DNA of 64,000 nucleotides from Bacillus sp. SM2101 (lineage in GTDB: Bacteria > Bacillota > Bacilli > Bacillales > SM2101). Under the pieces are notes generated by a model. That model did not search any database and had not been told where the DNA came from. It saw only the letters and a program-made list of their open reading frames with translations. The stretch covers positions 179,577-243,576 of the forward strand of contig NZ_JAEUFG010000006.1 of the NCBI RefSeq assembly GCF_018588585.1, in the 5' to 3' direction. Both the position numbers and the translations under genes were made by a program. Numbering within the stretch: the stretch's first letter is position 1; every line of letters starts with the position of its first letter. Shown piece after piece: positions 28,273-38,421 of the stretch.

Positions 28273-28487
28273 TTACAATTCCCCCTTTGTAAATCTCTTC
28301 AAAGAATATTATATTATAAATACATACTGTTCTCAATTTTAAAAATATTAAAATATCATTTGTAGTTCTACAATACATTGTTAACGAATTGCCACAAAAA
28401 TGAAGATGAAAAAAATGCACTGAGAGTAATTATATATTACTAATATTATGTATAATAGAATAAAACATGTAATAAGGTGGTGACCTA

Positions 28488-29120
28488 ATGGAACATAAAA
28501 AAACTTATAATGCAAAAGAATTAAAAACACCACAGGGAAACTTAATTTTAGAAGGACCCATTTCATCTGCTAAACTATCAAGCTACGATTTTCATCACGA
28601 TCTTATAGCATTTCGCCAACCAGATCAACAACATAAGGCATTAATAGGGATAGCAGATTTGCCTGAAGGTAGAATTATTATCGCAAGACACCAACATACC
28701 ATAGTTGGATATGTTACTTTCTTATACCCTGACCCTCTAGAACGCTGGTCTGAAGGCAACATGGAAAATTTAATTGAACTCGGGGCAATAGAAGTGATTC
28801 CTAAATTCCGAGGTTCATCAGTCGGCAAAAACCTTATTAATGTATCAATGATGGATGATGTAATGAATGACTACATTATTATTACGACCGAATACTACTG
28901 GCACTGGGATTTAAAAGGTACAGGACTTAATGTTTGGGAGTATAGGAAGGTAATGGAGAAAATGATGAATGCTGGCGGTCTGGAATGGTATGCCACCGAT
29001 GATCCAGAAATAAGTTCTCATCCAGCGAACTGTTTAATGGCTAGAATAGGAACAAGAGTTGATAATGAATCCATACAAAAATTCGATCGATTAAGATTTA
29101 TGAATAGATTTATGTATTAG
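28488..29120 (+). CDS. acuA: Protein acetyltransferase AcuA
   Basis: 210-residue GNAT-fold enzyme that acetylates the active-site lysine of AcsA and turns it off. The acetyl-CoA-binding stretch VIPKFRGSSVGKNLI (about residues 104-118) fits motif A (R/Q-x-x-G-x-G/A). AAGGTGGTGA lies just before the ATG. First gene of acuABC; a TGTATAATA-type -10 lies about 35 bases upstream of the start. The gap to acuB is 41 bases. Confidence 0.95.
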   Translation: MEHKKTYNAKELKTPQGNLILEGPISSAKLSSYDFHHDLIAFRQPDQQHKALIGIADLPEGRIIIARHQHTIVGYVTFLYPDPLERWSEGNMENLIELGAIEVIPKFRGSSVGKNLINVSMMDDVMNDYIIITTEYYWHWDLKGTGLNVWEYRKVMEKMMNAGGLEWYATDDPEISSHPANCLMARIGTRVDNESIQKFDRLRFMNRFMY

Positions 29121-29161
29121 ATAGCCTTTAAATTGAAATACAGCTTGAAGGGGGAAGTACA

Positions 29162-29809
29162 ATGATAGTTGAACAAATAATGAAAACAGATGTAACAACA
29201 CTCTTTCCAAATGATACGATTGAAACTGCTATTATCACGTTGCACAAAAAAGATATTAGACATATCCCTATTGTAGATAAAAGCCATCACATAATTGGGG
29301 TTATCTCAGATCGTGACTTACGTGATGCAAGCCCTTCTATTTTGGAACTTAACAATGATAATAAGCACATACTTAAACAGCCAATAAAGAACATTATGAA
29401 AACTGACGTTATTACTGGTCACCCGTTAGATTTTGTTGAGGAAGTGGCTGCTGTATTTTATGAGCATCGGATCGGTTGTATGCCGTTAACAAATAATAAT
29501 AAATTGGTAGGTATAGTTACAGAAACAGACGTCCTTCATACCCTTGTACAACTTACTGGTGCACACCAACCTAGTTCACACATTGAAATTAAAGCTAGTA
29601 ACAAAACCGGCATGCTAAGCGATATTGCCTCAATTTTTAAAGACCGAAATATAAACATCAATAGTGTCCTAGTATATCCAGATGTAGATGAGAGCTATAA
29701 AATACTCGTTTTTCGTGTCCAAACGATGAACCCACTGAAAATCGTAAATGAATTGAAAAATGAAGGTTATACAGTCTTATGGCCAACTCAACCAGGTATT
29801 TCTTTATGA
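29162..29809 (+). CDS. acuB: CBS-ACT domain protein AcuB
   Basis: 215 residues: two CBS domains (about 1-60 and 75-135, with paired IMKTDV motifs at residues 6 and 79) and a C-terminal ACT domain beginning at HIEIKASNKTGMLSDIASIF. It probably senses a nucleotide or amino acid to modulate the AcuA/AcuC control of AcsA; its exact role is not known. The stop codon overlaps the acuC start as ATGA, implying translational coupling. Confidence 0.93.
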   Translation: MIVEQIMKTDVTTLFPNDTIETAIITLHKKDIRHIPIVDKSHHIIGVISDRDLRDASPSILELNNDNKHILKQPIKNIMKTDVITGHPLDFVEEVAAVFYEHRIGCMPLTNNNKLVGIVTETDVLHTLVQLTGAHQPSSHIEIKASNKTGMLSDIASIFKDRNININSVLVYPDVDESYKILVFRVQTMNPLKIVNELKNEGYTVLWPTQPGISL

Positions 29810-30981
29810 GCGGAAACTCAGTCTTTATTTATTCGGACCAATTTCAATTATACAAATTTAGTGATGACCATCCTTTTAATCAATTGAGGGTGAAATTAAC
29901 TTATGACCTCCTTAGAAAGCTTCATTTACTCGATGATAATCAAATTATCCCTCCTAGAATTGCAACAGATGAGGAACTGACGCTTATTCATGACCCAAAC
30001 TATATACAAGCAGTTAAATTAGCTGGCAAAGGTCAACTTTCAGCGGAAAAAGCTCAAGCATATGGAATTGGCACCGAAGATACCCCCATTTTTAAAGATA
30101 TGCATACAGCAAGTGCTCTGTTAGTAGGCGGTACGTTAACGGCTGTAGACCATGTGTTAACAGGAAAGGCTACACATGCACTAAGCCTTGGAGGAGGATT
30201 ACACCATGGTTTTAGAGGAAAGGCATCTGGCTTTTGCATTTATAATGATAGCTCTGTAGCCATTAAATATATGCAAGAAAAATATGGGGTACGAGTAATG
30301 TATGTCGATACAGATGCTCATCATGGGGATGGAGTACAATGGACATTTTATGATGACCCTGAAGTATGTACCTTATCCATACATGAAACTGGACGATATT
30401 TATTCCCTGGTACAGGACATGTAAATGAAAGAGGACATGGGAAAGGTTATGGGTATTCATTTAATATCCCAGTTGATGCTTTCACCGAAGATGACTCTTG
30501 GTTGCATGCTTATAAACAATCTTTTTTAGAAATTGCAGACTATTTTAAACCAGACGTCATTATAACTCAAAATGGTGCCGACTCTCATTATTATGACCCA
30601 CTTACACACCTTTCTTCGACGATGAAAATATATCGAGAAATTCCAAAGCTAGCTCATGAAATTGCTCATAAGTATTGTAGTGGTAGATGGATCGCAGTAG
30701 GTGGAGGGGGTTATGATATATGGCGTGTTGTTCCTAGGGCATGGTCCTTAATTTGGATTGAGATGATTGAAAAATCACATAATATTTCTGATATACCTGA
30801 GGAATGGATCAAAGCATGGCAAGACGCTTCTCCAGTACAACTACCGTTAAAATGGGATGATCCAGCAGACCTTTACTCTCCTATACCGCGTAGAAATGAA
30901 ATTTCTGAGAAAAACTTGCACACAGTCATGAAAGCGCTTCAAATCATTAGAGAAAATAAACAACAACGGAATTCTATATAA
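29806..30981 (+). CDS. acuC: Protein deacetylase AcuC (histone-deacetylase family)
   Basis: 391-residue zinc-dependent deacetylase that restores AcsA activity. Typical class I HDAC motifs are DTDAHHGDGVQ and GGGLHHG, with catalytic histidines and the zinc ligands Asp-His-Asp. The start is taken as the ATG that overlaps the acuB stop (ATGA, product MSGNSVFIYS); the longer frame would overlap acuB by 31 bases and begins without a ribosome site. Last gene of the operon. Confidence 0.95.
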   Translation: MSGNSVFIYSDQFQLYKFSDDHPFNQLRVKLTYDLLRKLHLLDDNQIIPPRIATDEELTLIHDPNYIQAVKLAGKGQLSAEKAQAYGIGTEDTPIFKDMHTASALLVGGTLTAVDHVLTGKATHALSLGGGLHHGFRGKASGFCIYNDSSVAIKYMQEKYGVRVMYVDTDAHHGDGVQWTFYDDPEVCTLSIHETGRYLFPGTGHVNERGHGKGYGYSFNIPVDAFTEDDSWLHAYKQSFLEIADYFKPDVIITQNGADSHYYDPLTHLSSTMKIYREIPKLAHEIAHKYCSGRWIAVGGGGYDIWRVVPRAWSLIWIEMIEKSHNISDIPEEWIKAWQDASPVQLPLKWDDPADLYSPIPRRNEISEKNLHTVMKALQIIRENKQQRNSI

Positions 30982-31020
30982 AAAATAGCTTATAAATCAA
31001 AATGATTTATAAGCCATTTT
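30982..31020. terminator. Bidirectional terminator between acuC and motS
   Basis: Eighteen-bp stem AAAATAGCTTATAAATCA / TGATTTATAAGCCATTTT with one mismatch and a 3-base loop, A-rich before and T-rich after. Confidence 0.88.
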
Positions 31021-31110
31021 TTAATTTTATGTCCTAATAACATTTCATTTAATATGCTTAAAAGAAGCTTTTTCTACTACAAGCGTTAAGGCATGTTCGA
31101 GAGTTAAAAA

Positions 31111-31848
31111 TTAATTAGTTTGTTCAATGTATTCTGGATCAGAAATGACTATTTCAACTCTTCGATTTTTCTCCCAATTTTCTGGATTAGAGTTAGGAGC
31201 AACGGGTCTAGTATCACTAAATCCGACAGCTTCAAAGCGGATATCATCTAGCTGATGCTCTTCTATTAAATAACGAATAACACTGCTAGCCCGAGCTGTA
31301 GATAATTCCCAATTTGATGGGTATCTAAAAGTTTCAATTGGACGATTATCTGTATGCCCTTCCACTTTAACTAGATTTGACATGTCACCTAATAAATTTC
31401 CAACCTTATCTAAAAATGGATAAGCGGATGGCTGAATAATTGCTTCCGCAGTGTTAAATAAAACCTTTTCTTGTAAAACTAAAACAACTCCACGCTCATA
31501 ACGATTAGCTACAATGACATCTTCAAGACCATTCTCTTCGAGGAATAGTTGTATTTCTACAACTAATTCATTTAATGGATCTGAAATAGTGGTCTCCCCA
31601 CTACCCTCTTTCAAATGTATATCTTCTGCTGATAATGGATCGAAGGGGATAGGAGATGGATCAAAGTCTAAAATATGGTTCGTTTTAAATGAATTAGCAA
31701 CAGCTTTAAACTTAACAATATCAATTTGCGACATTGAAAACATTAATATGAAAAAAACAAGAATTAAAGTTATAAGGTCAGAAAAAGTAACCATCCAAGC
31801 AGGTGCACCTTTTTTTCTTGCAGTATGCACTCTTTTCCTATCTCTCAT
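31111..31848 (-). CDS. motS: Flagellar Na+ stator protein MotS
   Basis: 245 residues; the MotB-like half of a Na+-driven stator. One N-terminal membrane helix carries the ion-binding Asp24 (TFSDLITLILVFF), followed by a plug-like region and the C-terminal OmpA/peptidoglycan-binding domain (VEGHTDNRPI and VEIVISDPE near the end). Assigned MotS rather than MotB because it lies with motP directly downstream of ccpA, the arrangement of B. subtilis motPS. Its start overlaps the end of motP by 11 bases. Confidence 0.92.
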   Translation of the reverse strand: MRDRKRVHTARKKGAPAWMVTFSDLITLILVFFILMFSMSQIDIVKFKAVANSFKTNHILDFDPSPIPFDPLSAEDIHLKEGSGETTISDPLNELVVEIQLFLEENGLEDVIVANRYERGVVLVLQEKVLFNTAEAIIQPSAYPFLDKVGNLLGDMSNLVKVEGHTDNRPIETFRYPSNWELSTARASSVIRYLIEEHQLDDIRFEAVGFSDTRPVAPNSNPENWEKNRRVEIVISDPEYIEQTN

Positions 31849-32656
31849 TTTGAGCTGCCTCCTCTACCTCCTCATCTTCGATGCCCACTCGCTCCTTATA
31901 AGATAAAAAGGCACTGAGCTTTTCTTCCAAAATTTTAGGGTTTTGACCAGATTGAACCCCAATCACCCCTTCAATGATAATTTGCTTCAAAAATACTTCT
32001 TTTTCTGTTTTCAAAGCAAGTTTTGATGCTAATGGAATGAAAACTATATTAGCGAGTAATGAGCCGTACAATGTAGTTATTAAAGCAATTGCCATATTGG
32101 GACCTAAAGTCGTTGGATCATTCAAATTTTTGAGCATTAATACTAATCCTGTTAAGGTACCAATCATTCCCCAGGCAGGTGCTAGTTCTCCAGCCCTTTC
32201 AAGAATACTTCTTCCCTTCCGATGTCTTTCTTCCATTGCAGAAATTTCAGCATCCATAATATCATTAATAACATCAGGTTCTATACCATCTACAGCTAAT
32301 AGGACACCTTTTTTAATAAACGGATCGTTAACATTTTCAATTTCAGCTTCTAATGCAAGTAAACCTTCCCTTCTCGCCCTATCAGATAAATTGACAAATG
32401 TATTAATTAATCCTTGTAGCTCCTGTTCATTTTGACTAAATGCTTCTTTTAACACCTTAAATAAAAGTTTAATGTCTTTTAAGGGAAAACTTGTTAACAA
32501 CCCAGCGGTTAAACCACCCAAAACAATATACATTGATGGGAAATGGATAAATGAGGATAATCCTGTCGATCCACTATTTGATATTATACCGAATAAAAAC
32601 ATAGCTACTGCAAGAACTAATCCACTAGGTGTTAGTAAATCGAATTTTTTTTTCAT
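31838..32656 (-). CDS. motP: Flagellar Na+ stator protein MotP
   Basis: 272 residues with four membrane helices (about 8-28, 38-58, 160-180, 190-212) and the cytoplasmic loop between helices 2 and 3 that contacts the rotor. Conserved SFPLKD and the proline/threonine-rich third helix region PAWGMIGTLTGLVLML are visible. With MotS it forms a Na+ channel that drives the flagellar motor. Third from the promoter in the ccpA-motP-motS group, 61 bases after ccpA. Confidence 0.93.
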   Translation of the reverse strand: MKKKFDLLTPSGLVLAVAMFLFGIISNSGSTGLSSFIHFPSMYIVLGGLTAGLLTSFPLKDIKLLFKVLKEAFSQNEQELQGLINTFVNLSDRARREGLLALEAEIENVNDPFIKKGVLLAVDGIEPDVINDIMDAEISAMEERHRKGRSILERAGELAPAWGMIGTLTGLVLMLKNLNDPTTLGPNMAIALITTLYGSLLANIVFIPLASKLALKTEKEVFLKQIIIEGVIGVQSGQNPKILEEKLSAFLSYKERVGIEDEEVEEAAQNER

Positions 32657-32717
32657 AATTTCTCTCCCTGTGCATATATAGAATCCAACCTCTCTATTCT
32701 ATATATCGACAGGATTT

Positions 32718-33719
32718 TTAATTTGTTGAATGACGAAACTCAATTCTATGAGGAAGTACTACGACGCTATCCTCTACCTTCTCTTTATTCATATATTTTG
32801 TTAACAACCGCATTGCTACTGCACCGATATCATACATAGGTTGAACAACTGTCGTCAATTGTGGTCGCACCATAAAAGATAGCCTTGTATTATCAAAGCC
32901 AATCACTTCCATATCTTTAGGAATCACTGTGCCATGATCTTGCGCCCCATGAATGACACCTAAAGCCATTTCATCATTCCCAGCAAAAACAGCCGTTGGT
33001 TTATTTGGCATCTCCTCTATCTTTTTGTAAGCCTCAATCCCTGAATCATAAGTATAATCACCTTCAAGAACATATTCATCTACATATTGTAGCCCAGCTT
33101 CTGAAAGAGCTTTTTTATATCCTTCTAGCTTCTTTATACTACTAATTTGATTATCAAGTGGGCCACTGACGTATGCAATTTTTTTATGGCCATTATTAAT
33201 AAAGCTAGTTGTCGCATCAAATGCAGCTTGTTCATAATCAATGTTAACAGAAGGGATAATATTTTCTTCTTCAATAGATGCTGCTAAAACTACTGGTACT
33301 TGTGATTTTTTAAATTGTTCAACATGATCTTTTGTAATATTCCCACTCATATAAACGATTCCATCGACTTGTTTTCCAAGCATGGTATTAATTAAATGAA
33401 GCTCTTTTTCTTTATTTTGATCGGAGTTGCTTAAAATAATGTTATATTTATACATTGTTGCTATATCTTCTATACCTCTCGCTAGCTCAGCGTAGAAGAT
33501 ACTTGATATATCAGGAATGATCACACCGACAGTTGTAGTTTTTTTACTCGCTAAACCACGTGCCACTGCATTTGGTCGATATCCAAGTTGTTCAATTGTC
33601 TCTAATACTTTTTTCCTCGTCGCTGGTTTTACATTTGGGTTCCCATTTACAACCCTTGAAACAGTTGCCATTGATACATTAGCCTCACGTGCAACATCAT
33701 ATATAGTAACATTCATCAT
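32718..33719 (-). CDS. ccpA: Catabolite control protein CcpA
   Basis: 333-residue LacI/GalR regulator. The N-terminal helix-turn-helix and hinge read [20 protein letters not shown] and [16 protein letters not shown]; the periplasmic-binding-protein-like domain that binds HPr-Ser-P fills the rest. It is the master carbon catabolite regulator in Bacillaceae and acts at cre sites. AGGAG is six bases before the first of two adjacent ATGs. It probably heads an operon with motPS. Confidence 0.96.
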   Translation of the reverse strand: MMNVTIYDVAREANVSMATVSRVVNGNPNVKPATRKKVLETIEQLGYRPNAVARGLASKKTTTVGVIIPDISSIFYAELARGIEDIATMYKYNIILSNSDQNKEKELHLINTMLGKQVDGIVYMSGNITKDHVEQFKKSQVPVVLAASIEEENIIPSVNIDYEQAAFDATTSFINNGHKKIAYVSGPLDNQISSIKKLEGYKKALSEAGLQYVDEYVLEGDYTYDSGIEAYKKIEEMPNKPTAVFAGNDEMALGVIHGAQDHGTVIPKDMEVIGFDNTRLSFMVRPQLTTVVQPMYDIGAVAMRLLTKYMNKEKVEDSVVVLPHRIEFRHSTN

Positions 33720-33846
33720 TATCAGCTCCTAATTATTTTTCTTTATGCTATTATTTGCTTAAATTTTATATTTAACAGAACCACTACTTATATTAATAAG
33801 CAAGAATTGTTTTAGTATTGTATAGAGTTTCACAAATGACCTTAAT

Positions 33847-34004
33847 AAGGGCTATTTTCACATCAATCCTTACTATTCATACTAAGGTGTAAAAAACTAA
33901 CATTCGTGCATCTTTTCTACTATCACTTTAACGGTTTCGGACAAAAACCCATCTTCATGTTCATTGTTAATATATAAATATAGCTGCAAAGTTTTTGAAC
34001 AGAG
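33847..34004 (-). repeat. Dispersed palindromic repeat, copy 5 (reverse orientation)
   Basis: Begins AAGGGCTATTTTCACATCAA, has GTGCATCTTTTCTACTATCA in the middle (the reversed core) and ends GCTGCAAAGTTTTTGAACAGAG. More diverged than copies 3 and 4. Confidence 0.55.
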
Positions 34005-34105
34005 ATTTAATTATAAATATTATGTAGGTGACATTTCTTAAGTTATATGTAACATATCATACGATACTATGAAATAGACCGCAATCAATATACAAATTAT
34101 TTTCA

Positions 34106-34133
34106 CAAAAAAAACTCCTGCCGTAGCAGGAGT
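34106..34133 (-). terminator. Probable terminator of aroA
   Basis: Eight-bp GC-rich stem ACTCCTGC / GCAGGAGT with a 4-base loop and eight A before it, giving a T8 tail on the minus strand. It lies 134 bases after the aroA stop. Confidence 0.8.
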
Positions 34134-34266
34134 AATACATATTCAACACAAATATAGCTATATTTCGTAACATCTGTACACTAAAAACCGTTGTAACTGG
34201 TGTCACATCACGCTTTTATAAATTTTTATTAAAACAGTAACAGTATAAAGCAAAAAGAGCTATTAA

Positions 34267-35343
34267 TTAAGCTTTAACAGTGCTAGCTGATTTAATTTCA
34301 TTGATAAAATCGTTAAATTGATTGAAATCCATTTGTTGTGCTGAATCAGAAAGTGCTACAGCTGGATCTGGATGAACCTCTGCCATTACACCATCTGCCC
34401 CAATTGCTAACGCTGCTTTAGCGGCAGGTAATAACAAGTCTCTACGACCAGTAGAGTGTGTAACATCAACAAATACTGGAAGGTGTGTCTCTTTCTTTAA
34501 GATTGGTACCGCTGATATATCTAATGTGTTTCTTGTTGCTCTTTCATAAGTACGAATACCACGTTCACAAAGAATAATTTGTCCATTGCCTTGAGAAATA
34601 ATATATTCTGCAGCGTTGATAAACTCATCTATAGTAGCTGCTAAACCACGCTTCAGTAATACTGGTTTATTCACTGCCCCTGCAGCTTTGAGTAAATCAA
34701 AGTTCTGCATATTTCTTGCGCCAATTTGTATAACATCAATATAATCCACTGCTTTCTCAACATCAGCTGGATTAACAATTTCACTAATAACTGCTAAATC
34801 ATATTCATCTGCAACTTGTTTAAGTATTTTCAATCCTTCTACACCTAAACCTTGGAAGTCATATGGTGATGTTCGTGGCTTAAACGCTCCTCCACGTAGA
34901 AGCTTTAATCCATGCTTCTTAATTTCGTTTGCTACTGATGCAACTTGTTCATAGCTTTCAACTGCACACGGCCCCATTACAAAGTGATGATTTCCATCAC
35001 CAATTTGTTCACCTTTTATATCAATAATTGTGTCTTCTGGTTTTTTCTTTCTAGAAACTAATAATGCTTTACGGTGATCATCTTTTTGTAGTTCCAGCCC
35101 TGCCTTAAATATTTCTTTAAAAATATGTTGCAATGTTGAAGTCTCAAATGGCCCATCATTTTGTTCATTAATTAAATCCAACATTTTTCGTTCTCTAACA
35201 GGATCAAAACGATTAACACCTTGTGCTTCTTTCACTTTTCCTATTTCTTGTACAAGTGATGCACGTTCATTTATTAACTTCAATAATTGCATGTTAATCT
35301 CTTCTACTTTTAACCTTAGCTCGTCTAATTGTTTATTACTCAT
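34267..35343 (-). CDS. aroA: Bifunctional chorismate mutase / DAHP synthase
   Basis: 358 residues. An N-terminal AroQ-type chorismate mutase (about 1-88; [10 protein letters not shown] and [11 protein letters not shown]-like helices) is fused to a class I-beta DAHP synthase (about 95-350; [22 protein letters not shown], and DVTHSTGRR with metal ligands). It makes the first shikimate-pathway intermediate and is inhibited by chorismate or prephenate through the mutase domain. AAAGGA is eight bases before the chosen ATG; the longer frame starts inside the ribosome site. The Bacillus name is aroA (also aroG), not the EPSP synthase of E. coli. Confidence 0.96.
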   Translation of the reverse strand: MSNKQLDELRLKVEEINMQLLKLINERASLVQEIGKVKEAQGVNRFDPVRERKMLDLINEQNDGPFETSTLQHIFKEIFKAGLELQKDDHRKALLVSRKKKPEDTIIDIKGEQIGDGNHHFVMGPCAVESYEQVASVANEIKKHGLKLLRGGAFKPRTSPYDFQGLGVEGLKILKQVADEYDLAVISEIVNPADVEKAVDYIDVIQIGARNMQNFDLLKAAGAVNKPVLLKRGLAATIDEFINAAEYIISQGNGQIILCERGIRTYERATRNTLDISAVPILKKETHLPVFVDVTHSTGRRDLLLPAAKAALAIGADGVMAEVHPDPAVALSDSAQQMDFNQFNDFINEIKSASTVKA

Positions 35344-35621
35344 CTCTTTCATCCTTTCGACTATGATAAAGTGTATTCAAATCAAGAACTTTGGTTCCCC
35401 TTTTTGAATGACAAATTATAAGTTTGATTCCTCATCTTAATAATGATATAGCAAATATATTATGCTCAGATTACTTTATTAGATGTGGAAAGTGTGGTAC
35501 ATTTCATGTAATTAGAGTTTATTATATACGAATTCAATTGTGTTGTCACTAAAAAACTTTAATATTTAAACGCTTTTAAGTGTTAAAGTATTTTGATTAA
35601 TTGTGAAGAAGGTGAGAAGCT

Positions 35622-37787
35622 TTGACCTTACTACCTACGATTTTTGCATTAGATATAGGAACAAGATCTGTCAACGGCATAATAGTTAAGGAAAAAGATA
35701 ACAATTTTGAAATTGTTGATATTGTAACAAAAGAACATTCTGAAAGAGCAATGCTTGATGGGCAAATTCATGATGTATTGGCTGTCTCAAAAGTAATAAC
35801 AGAAATAAAAACAGAACTAGAAAGTAGACATGGGAAATTAGCTAAAGTATGTGTAGCTGCAGCAGGGAGAGCATTAAAAACTGAACGTGGTCTAGTTACT
35901 ATGCCCATTTCAGGAAAGCCGATCATGACAAAACAAGACGTACTGCATTTTGAATTAAGCGCTGTTCAGCAGGCCCAAATAAACTTAGCGTCAAATAATA
36001 AGGAAGATAAAAGCTATCATTATTATTGTGTAGGATATTCTGTCATATGCTATAAGCTAGATGATGAAGAAATTGGCAATTTAATTGACCAACAAGGTGA
36101 AACTGCTTCTGTTGAAATAATTGCCACATTTTTGCCTAGAGTCGTTGTCGAATCTCTTATATCATCATTACAGCGCTCTAATTTAGAAATGGAAGCTCTC
36201 ACACTGGAACCGATCGCTGCCATTAATGTACTGATACCCCAAACAATGCGTCGATTAAATGTAGCTTTAGTTGATATAGGTGCAGGTACTTCAGATATTG
36301 CGATTACTGATGCTGGAACAGTTGTTTCTTACGGGATGGTACCAATTGCAGGTGATGAAATTACAGAAGCTATAAGCGATGGCTACTTACTAGATTTTCC
36401 ACTCGCTGAAAAAGCAAAACGAGAGCTATTTACGCAAGGGACCATTACAATTACAGATATTTTAGGATTTGAGACAGAGGTTCCGAAACATGAGGTTATT
36501 AAACAAATTTCTTCCTCCATAGACAAGCTGGCATCCTCCATAGTAAGTGAAATACTAACATTAAATCAGCATAAACCTCCAAAAGCAGTGATGCTAGTAG
36601 GTGGCGGTAGCTTAACACCTGAATTGCCAAAACGAATTGCTTCATACCTAGAGCTACCAGACAATCGAGTCGCGATTCGTGGCATTGATGCAATTCAAAG
36701 ACTAATTTTATCTGAAAATATTCATAAAGGGCCTGAACTAGTCACTCCTATTGGAATAGGAATTGCAGCTAAACAAACGCCTGTTCAGTATTTAAGCGTG
36801 ACAGTAAATGACAATTCTATTAGACTATTTGATATAAAAAAACTAACTGTTGGTGATTGTTTACTATCAGCGGGCATAGAAATGAATAAACTGTACGGCA
36901 AGCCTGGTATGGCAAGCATTATTACATTAAATGGACAAAAAGTTACTTTGCCAGGAAATTATGGTCTTCCACCAATGTTATTAAAAAACAATGAACCGTG
37001 CTCACTCGATGATTTAATTCAACAAGGTGACCATATTACGATTGAAAAAGGCCGCGATGGAAGTCCAGCTCGAGTACAAATCAAAGATATTATTGATCAA
37101 ATACCTACAGCACACATCACGATTAATGGACAAAAGCATAAAATTGTTGCAAGATTTTTTAAAAACAAGCAAGAGGTGAATGCAGATAGTTTCGTTATTG
37201 ATCATGATAGCATTCATTGTGAATTTCCTTCTAATATTAAAGGGTTACTAAATTTTATACAAAATGAAAATATGCACTCTGAGTTGCTTACATATTCCTT
37301 AGTGATTAATAAACAAGAGACAAAAATTCCCTCTATGTCTGGATACATAACTCGTAATGGTGTGAAAGTGCCTCCAACATCTAGCTTTGCAAATAATGAT
37401 AATATTGTTTTTAATTTCTCTAAATCTACATTAACTGTTAAAGACTTCGCTGAATTAAAGGGAATTATGTTATCTCAAACGATTCCAATTCAGTTTAATC
37501 ATAAGCAAATATTATTAACAAAAAGTATAAATGAGATTTATAAAAATGGAACGAAACTGAATGAAGCCGATATTTTATATAGCGGCGATCACATTGAAAT
37601 AGAAAGCAAAACCGTTGAGCCATTTATCTTTCAAGACATATTTTCACATATAGAATTTAATTTACCTGACAATGCGCATGGCGGTTACGCATTACTTAGA
37701 AACAATGAAGAAGTATCGTTTAAAGATATTATAGAGCCAGGAGATGAGCTACGAATCGTCTTTCAGGATAAAAACACATATGTGTAA
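35622..37787 (+). CDS. FtsA/PilM-like actin-fold ATPase with long C-terminal extension
   Basis: 721 residues. The first ~385 form an actin-fold ATPase of the FtsA/PilM group: phosphate-1 loop FALDIGTRSVNGII (about 8-21), phosphate-2 loop VDIGAGTSDIAI (about 216), adenosine loop MLVGGGSLTPEL (about 325). The last ~340 residues have no obvious family; they show repeated short modules ending in a pattern like DLIQQGDHITIEKG, ILYSGDHIEIESK and IIEPGDELRIVFQ, suggesting several beta-grasp-like units. No membrane segment or FtsA amphipathic tail is evident. The start is TTG after AAGGTGA. It lies between aroA and ytxJ, where B. subtilis has no such gene. A role in envelope or division is inferred only. 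Confidence 0.75.
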   Translation: MTLLPTIFALDIGTRSVNGIIVKEKDNNFEIVDIVTKEHSERAMLDGQIHDVLAVSKVITEIKTELESRHGKLAKVCVAAAGRALKTERGLVTMPISGKPIMTKQDVLHFELSAVQQAQINLASNNKEDKSYHYYCVGYSVICYKLDDEEIGNLIDQQGETASVEIIATFLPRVVVESLISSLQRSNLEMEALTLEPIAAINVLIPQTMRRLNVALVDIGAGTSDIAITDAGTVVSYGMVPIAGDEITEAISDGYLLDFPLAEKAKRELFTQGTITITDILGFETEVPKHEVIKQISSSIDKLASSIVSEILTLNQHKPPKAVMLVGGGSLTPELPKRIASYLELPDNRVAIRGIDAIQRLILSENIHKGPELVTPIGIGIAAKQTPVQYLSVTVNDNSIRLFDIKKLTVGDCLLSAGIEMNKLYGKPGMASIITLNGQKVTLPGNYGLPPMLLKNNEPCSLDDLIQQGDHITIEKGRDGSPARVQIKDIIDQIPTAHITINGQKHKIVARFFKNKQEVNADSFVIDHDSIHCEFPSNIKGLLNFIQNENMHSELLTYSLVINKQETKIPSMSGYITRNGVKVPPTSSFANNDNIVFNFSKSTLTVKDFAELKGIMLSQTIPIQFNHKQILLTKSINEIYKNGTKLNEADILYSGDHIEIESKTVEPFIFQDIFSHIEFNLPDNAHGGYALLRNNEEVSFKDIIEPGDELRIVFQDKNTYV

Positions 37788-37791
37788 GCAT

Positions 37792-37866
37792 AAGGCTCTT
37801 CTCATAAGCTATATTGCTATCTAATTAGAAACAGTATGAAAAATAACAATTTATGCGAAAACAGCC
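37792..37866 (+). repeat. Dispersed palindromic repeat, copy 6 (short form)
   Basis: AAGGCTCTTCTCATAAGC at the left and TATGCGAAAACAGCC at the right, only 75 bases: the central core is deleted. It begins directly after the FtsA-like gene stop. Confidence 0.6.
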
Positions 37867-37873
37867 AAACGTT

Positions 37874-37904
37874 AAGGAGTGGGAGGATGATCCTCCCACT
37901 CCTT
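37874..37904. terminator. Bidirectional terminator between FtsA-like gene and ytxJ
   Basis: Fourteen-bp perfect stem AAGGAGTGGGAGGA / TCCTCCCACTCCTT with a 3-base loop, touching the ytxJ stop. Confidence 0.85.
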
Positions 37905-38230
37905 TATCCTACCTGCTTTTTTAATGTATCGTAAGTGATGTTCCAGTGAGATGCATGCCAAATGACCTTGCCATCCTTCACTAGTAAAACTTGTGGAGAT
38001 TCATGTTTAGTACTATATTTTTCAGCTATAAAATTTGAAAGAGCTCTTGATTCCTGTACATATAAATACAATATTTGAAGCTCTTCATTTTCATTATTAT
38101 ATTTTTCAAATTCCTTAAAAGCTGAACTGCTAATCGGACATGTTAAGCTGTGTTTCATTACTAAAAACTTTGAATGCTCATTAATAAGCTTTTCAAATTG
38201 TTCCTTAGATGATATTTTTACTTTAGCCAA
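37904..38230 (-). CDS. brxC: Monothiol bacilliredoxin YtxJ/BrxC
   Basis: 108-residue thioredoxin-fold protein of the general stress response that removes bacillithiol from proteins. The single redox cysteine is Cys31 in SLTCPISS, the TCPIS monothiol signature. The longest frame starts at MRFLRLGG; the real start is TTG at 38228-38230, seven bases after GGGGGA, giving the same 108-residue length as B. subtilis YtxJ. It lies on the same strand as ytxH and ytxG, with a hairpin terminator between. Confidence 0.9.
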   Translation of the reverse strand: MAKVKISSKEQFEKLINEHSKFLVMKHSLTCPISSSAFKEFEKYNNENEELQILYLYVQESRALSNFIAEKYSTKHESPQVLLVKDGKVIWHASHWNITYDTLKKQVG

Positions 38231-38421
38231 TATAAATCCCCCTAACCTTAAAAATCGCAATTGTTCTTCTATCTAATCCCAGCATGCCATGACTTTCTTT
38301 CTCTTGAACTTATACAGTACCTTCATCCAAATCTATTGCGACTCACAAGGGCATAGGTGCTGAATCTAGACAACAAGAAATGAGCAATCTCCTTAGTTAT
38401 CTCTGAAATTCTTCCCAAAAA

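Larger units (their letters stand above)
33720..34266. other. 547-base gap between ccpA and aroA
   Basis: Gene-free. It contains a reverse copy of the dispersed repeat (33847-34004) and the aroA terminator (34106-34133). The remaining ~130 bases before aroA show nothing recognisable. Confidence 0.65.

Noticed and set aside
28273-28487. cre site between acsA and acuA
   Set aside because: Expected from B. subtilis, but the best candidate (TGTTAACGAATTGC) fails at several conserved positions.
30928-30941. cre-like sequence TGAAAGCGCTTCAA
   Set aside because: It lies inside the acuC coding region near the 3' end, and codon content explains it; no promoter is nearby.
35568-35581. cre-like TTAAACGCTTTTAA before the FtsA-like gene
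   Set aside because: It lacks the outer TG and CA of the consensus; similarity is from AT content.
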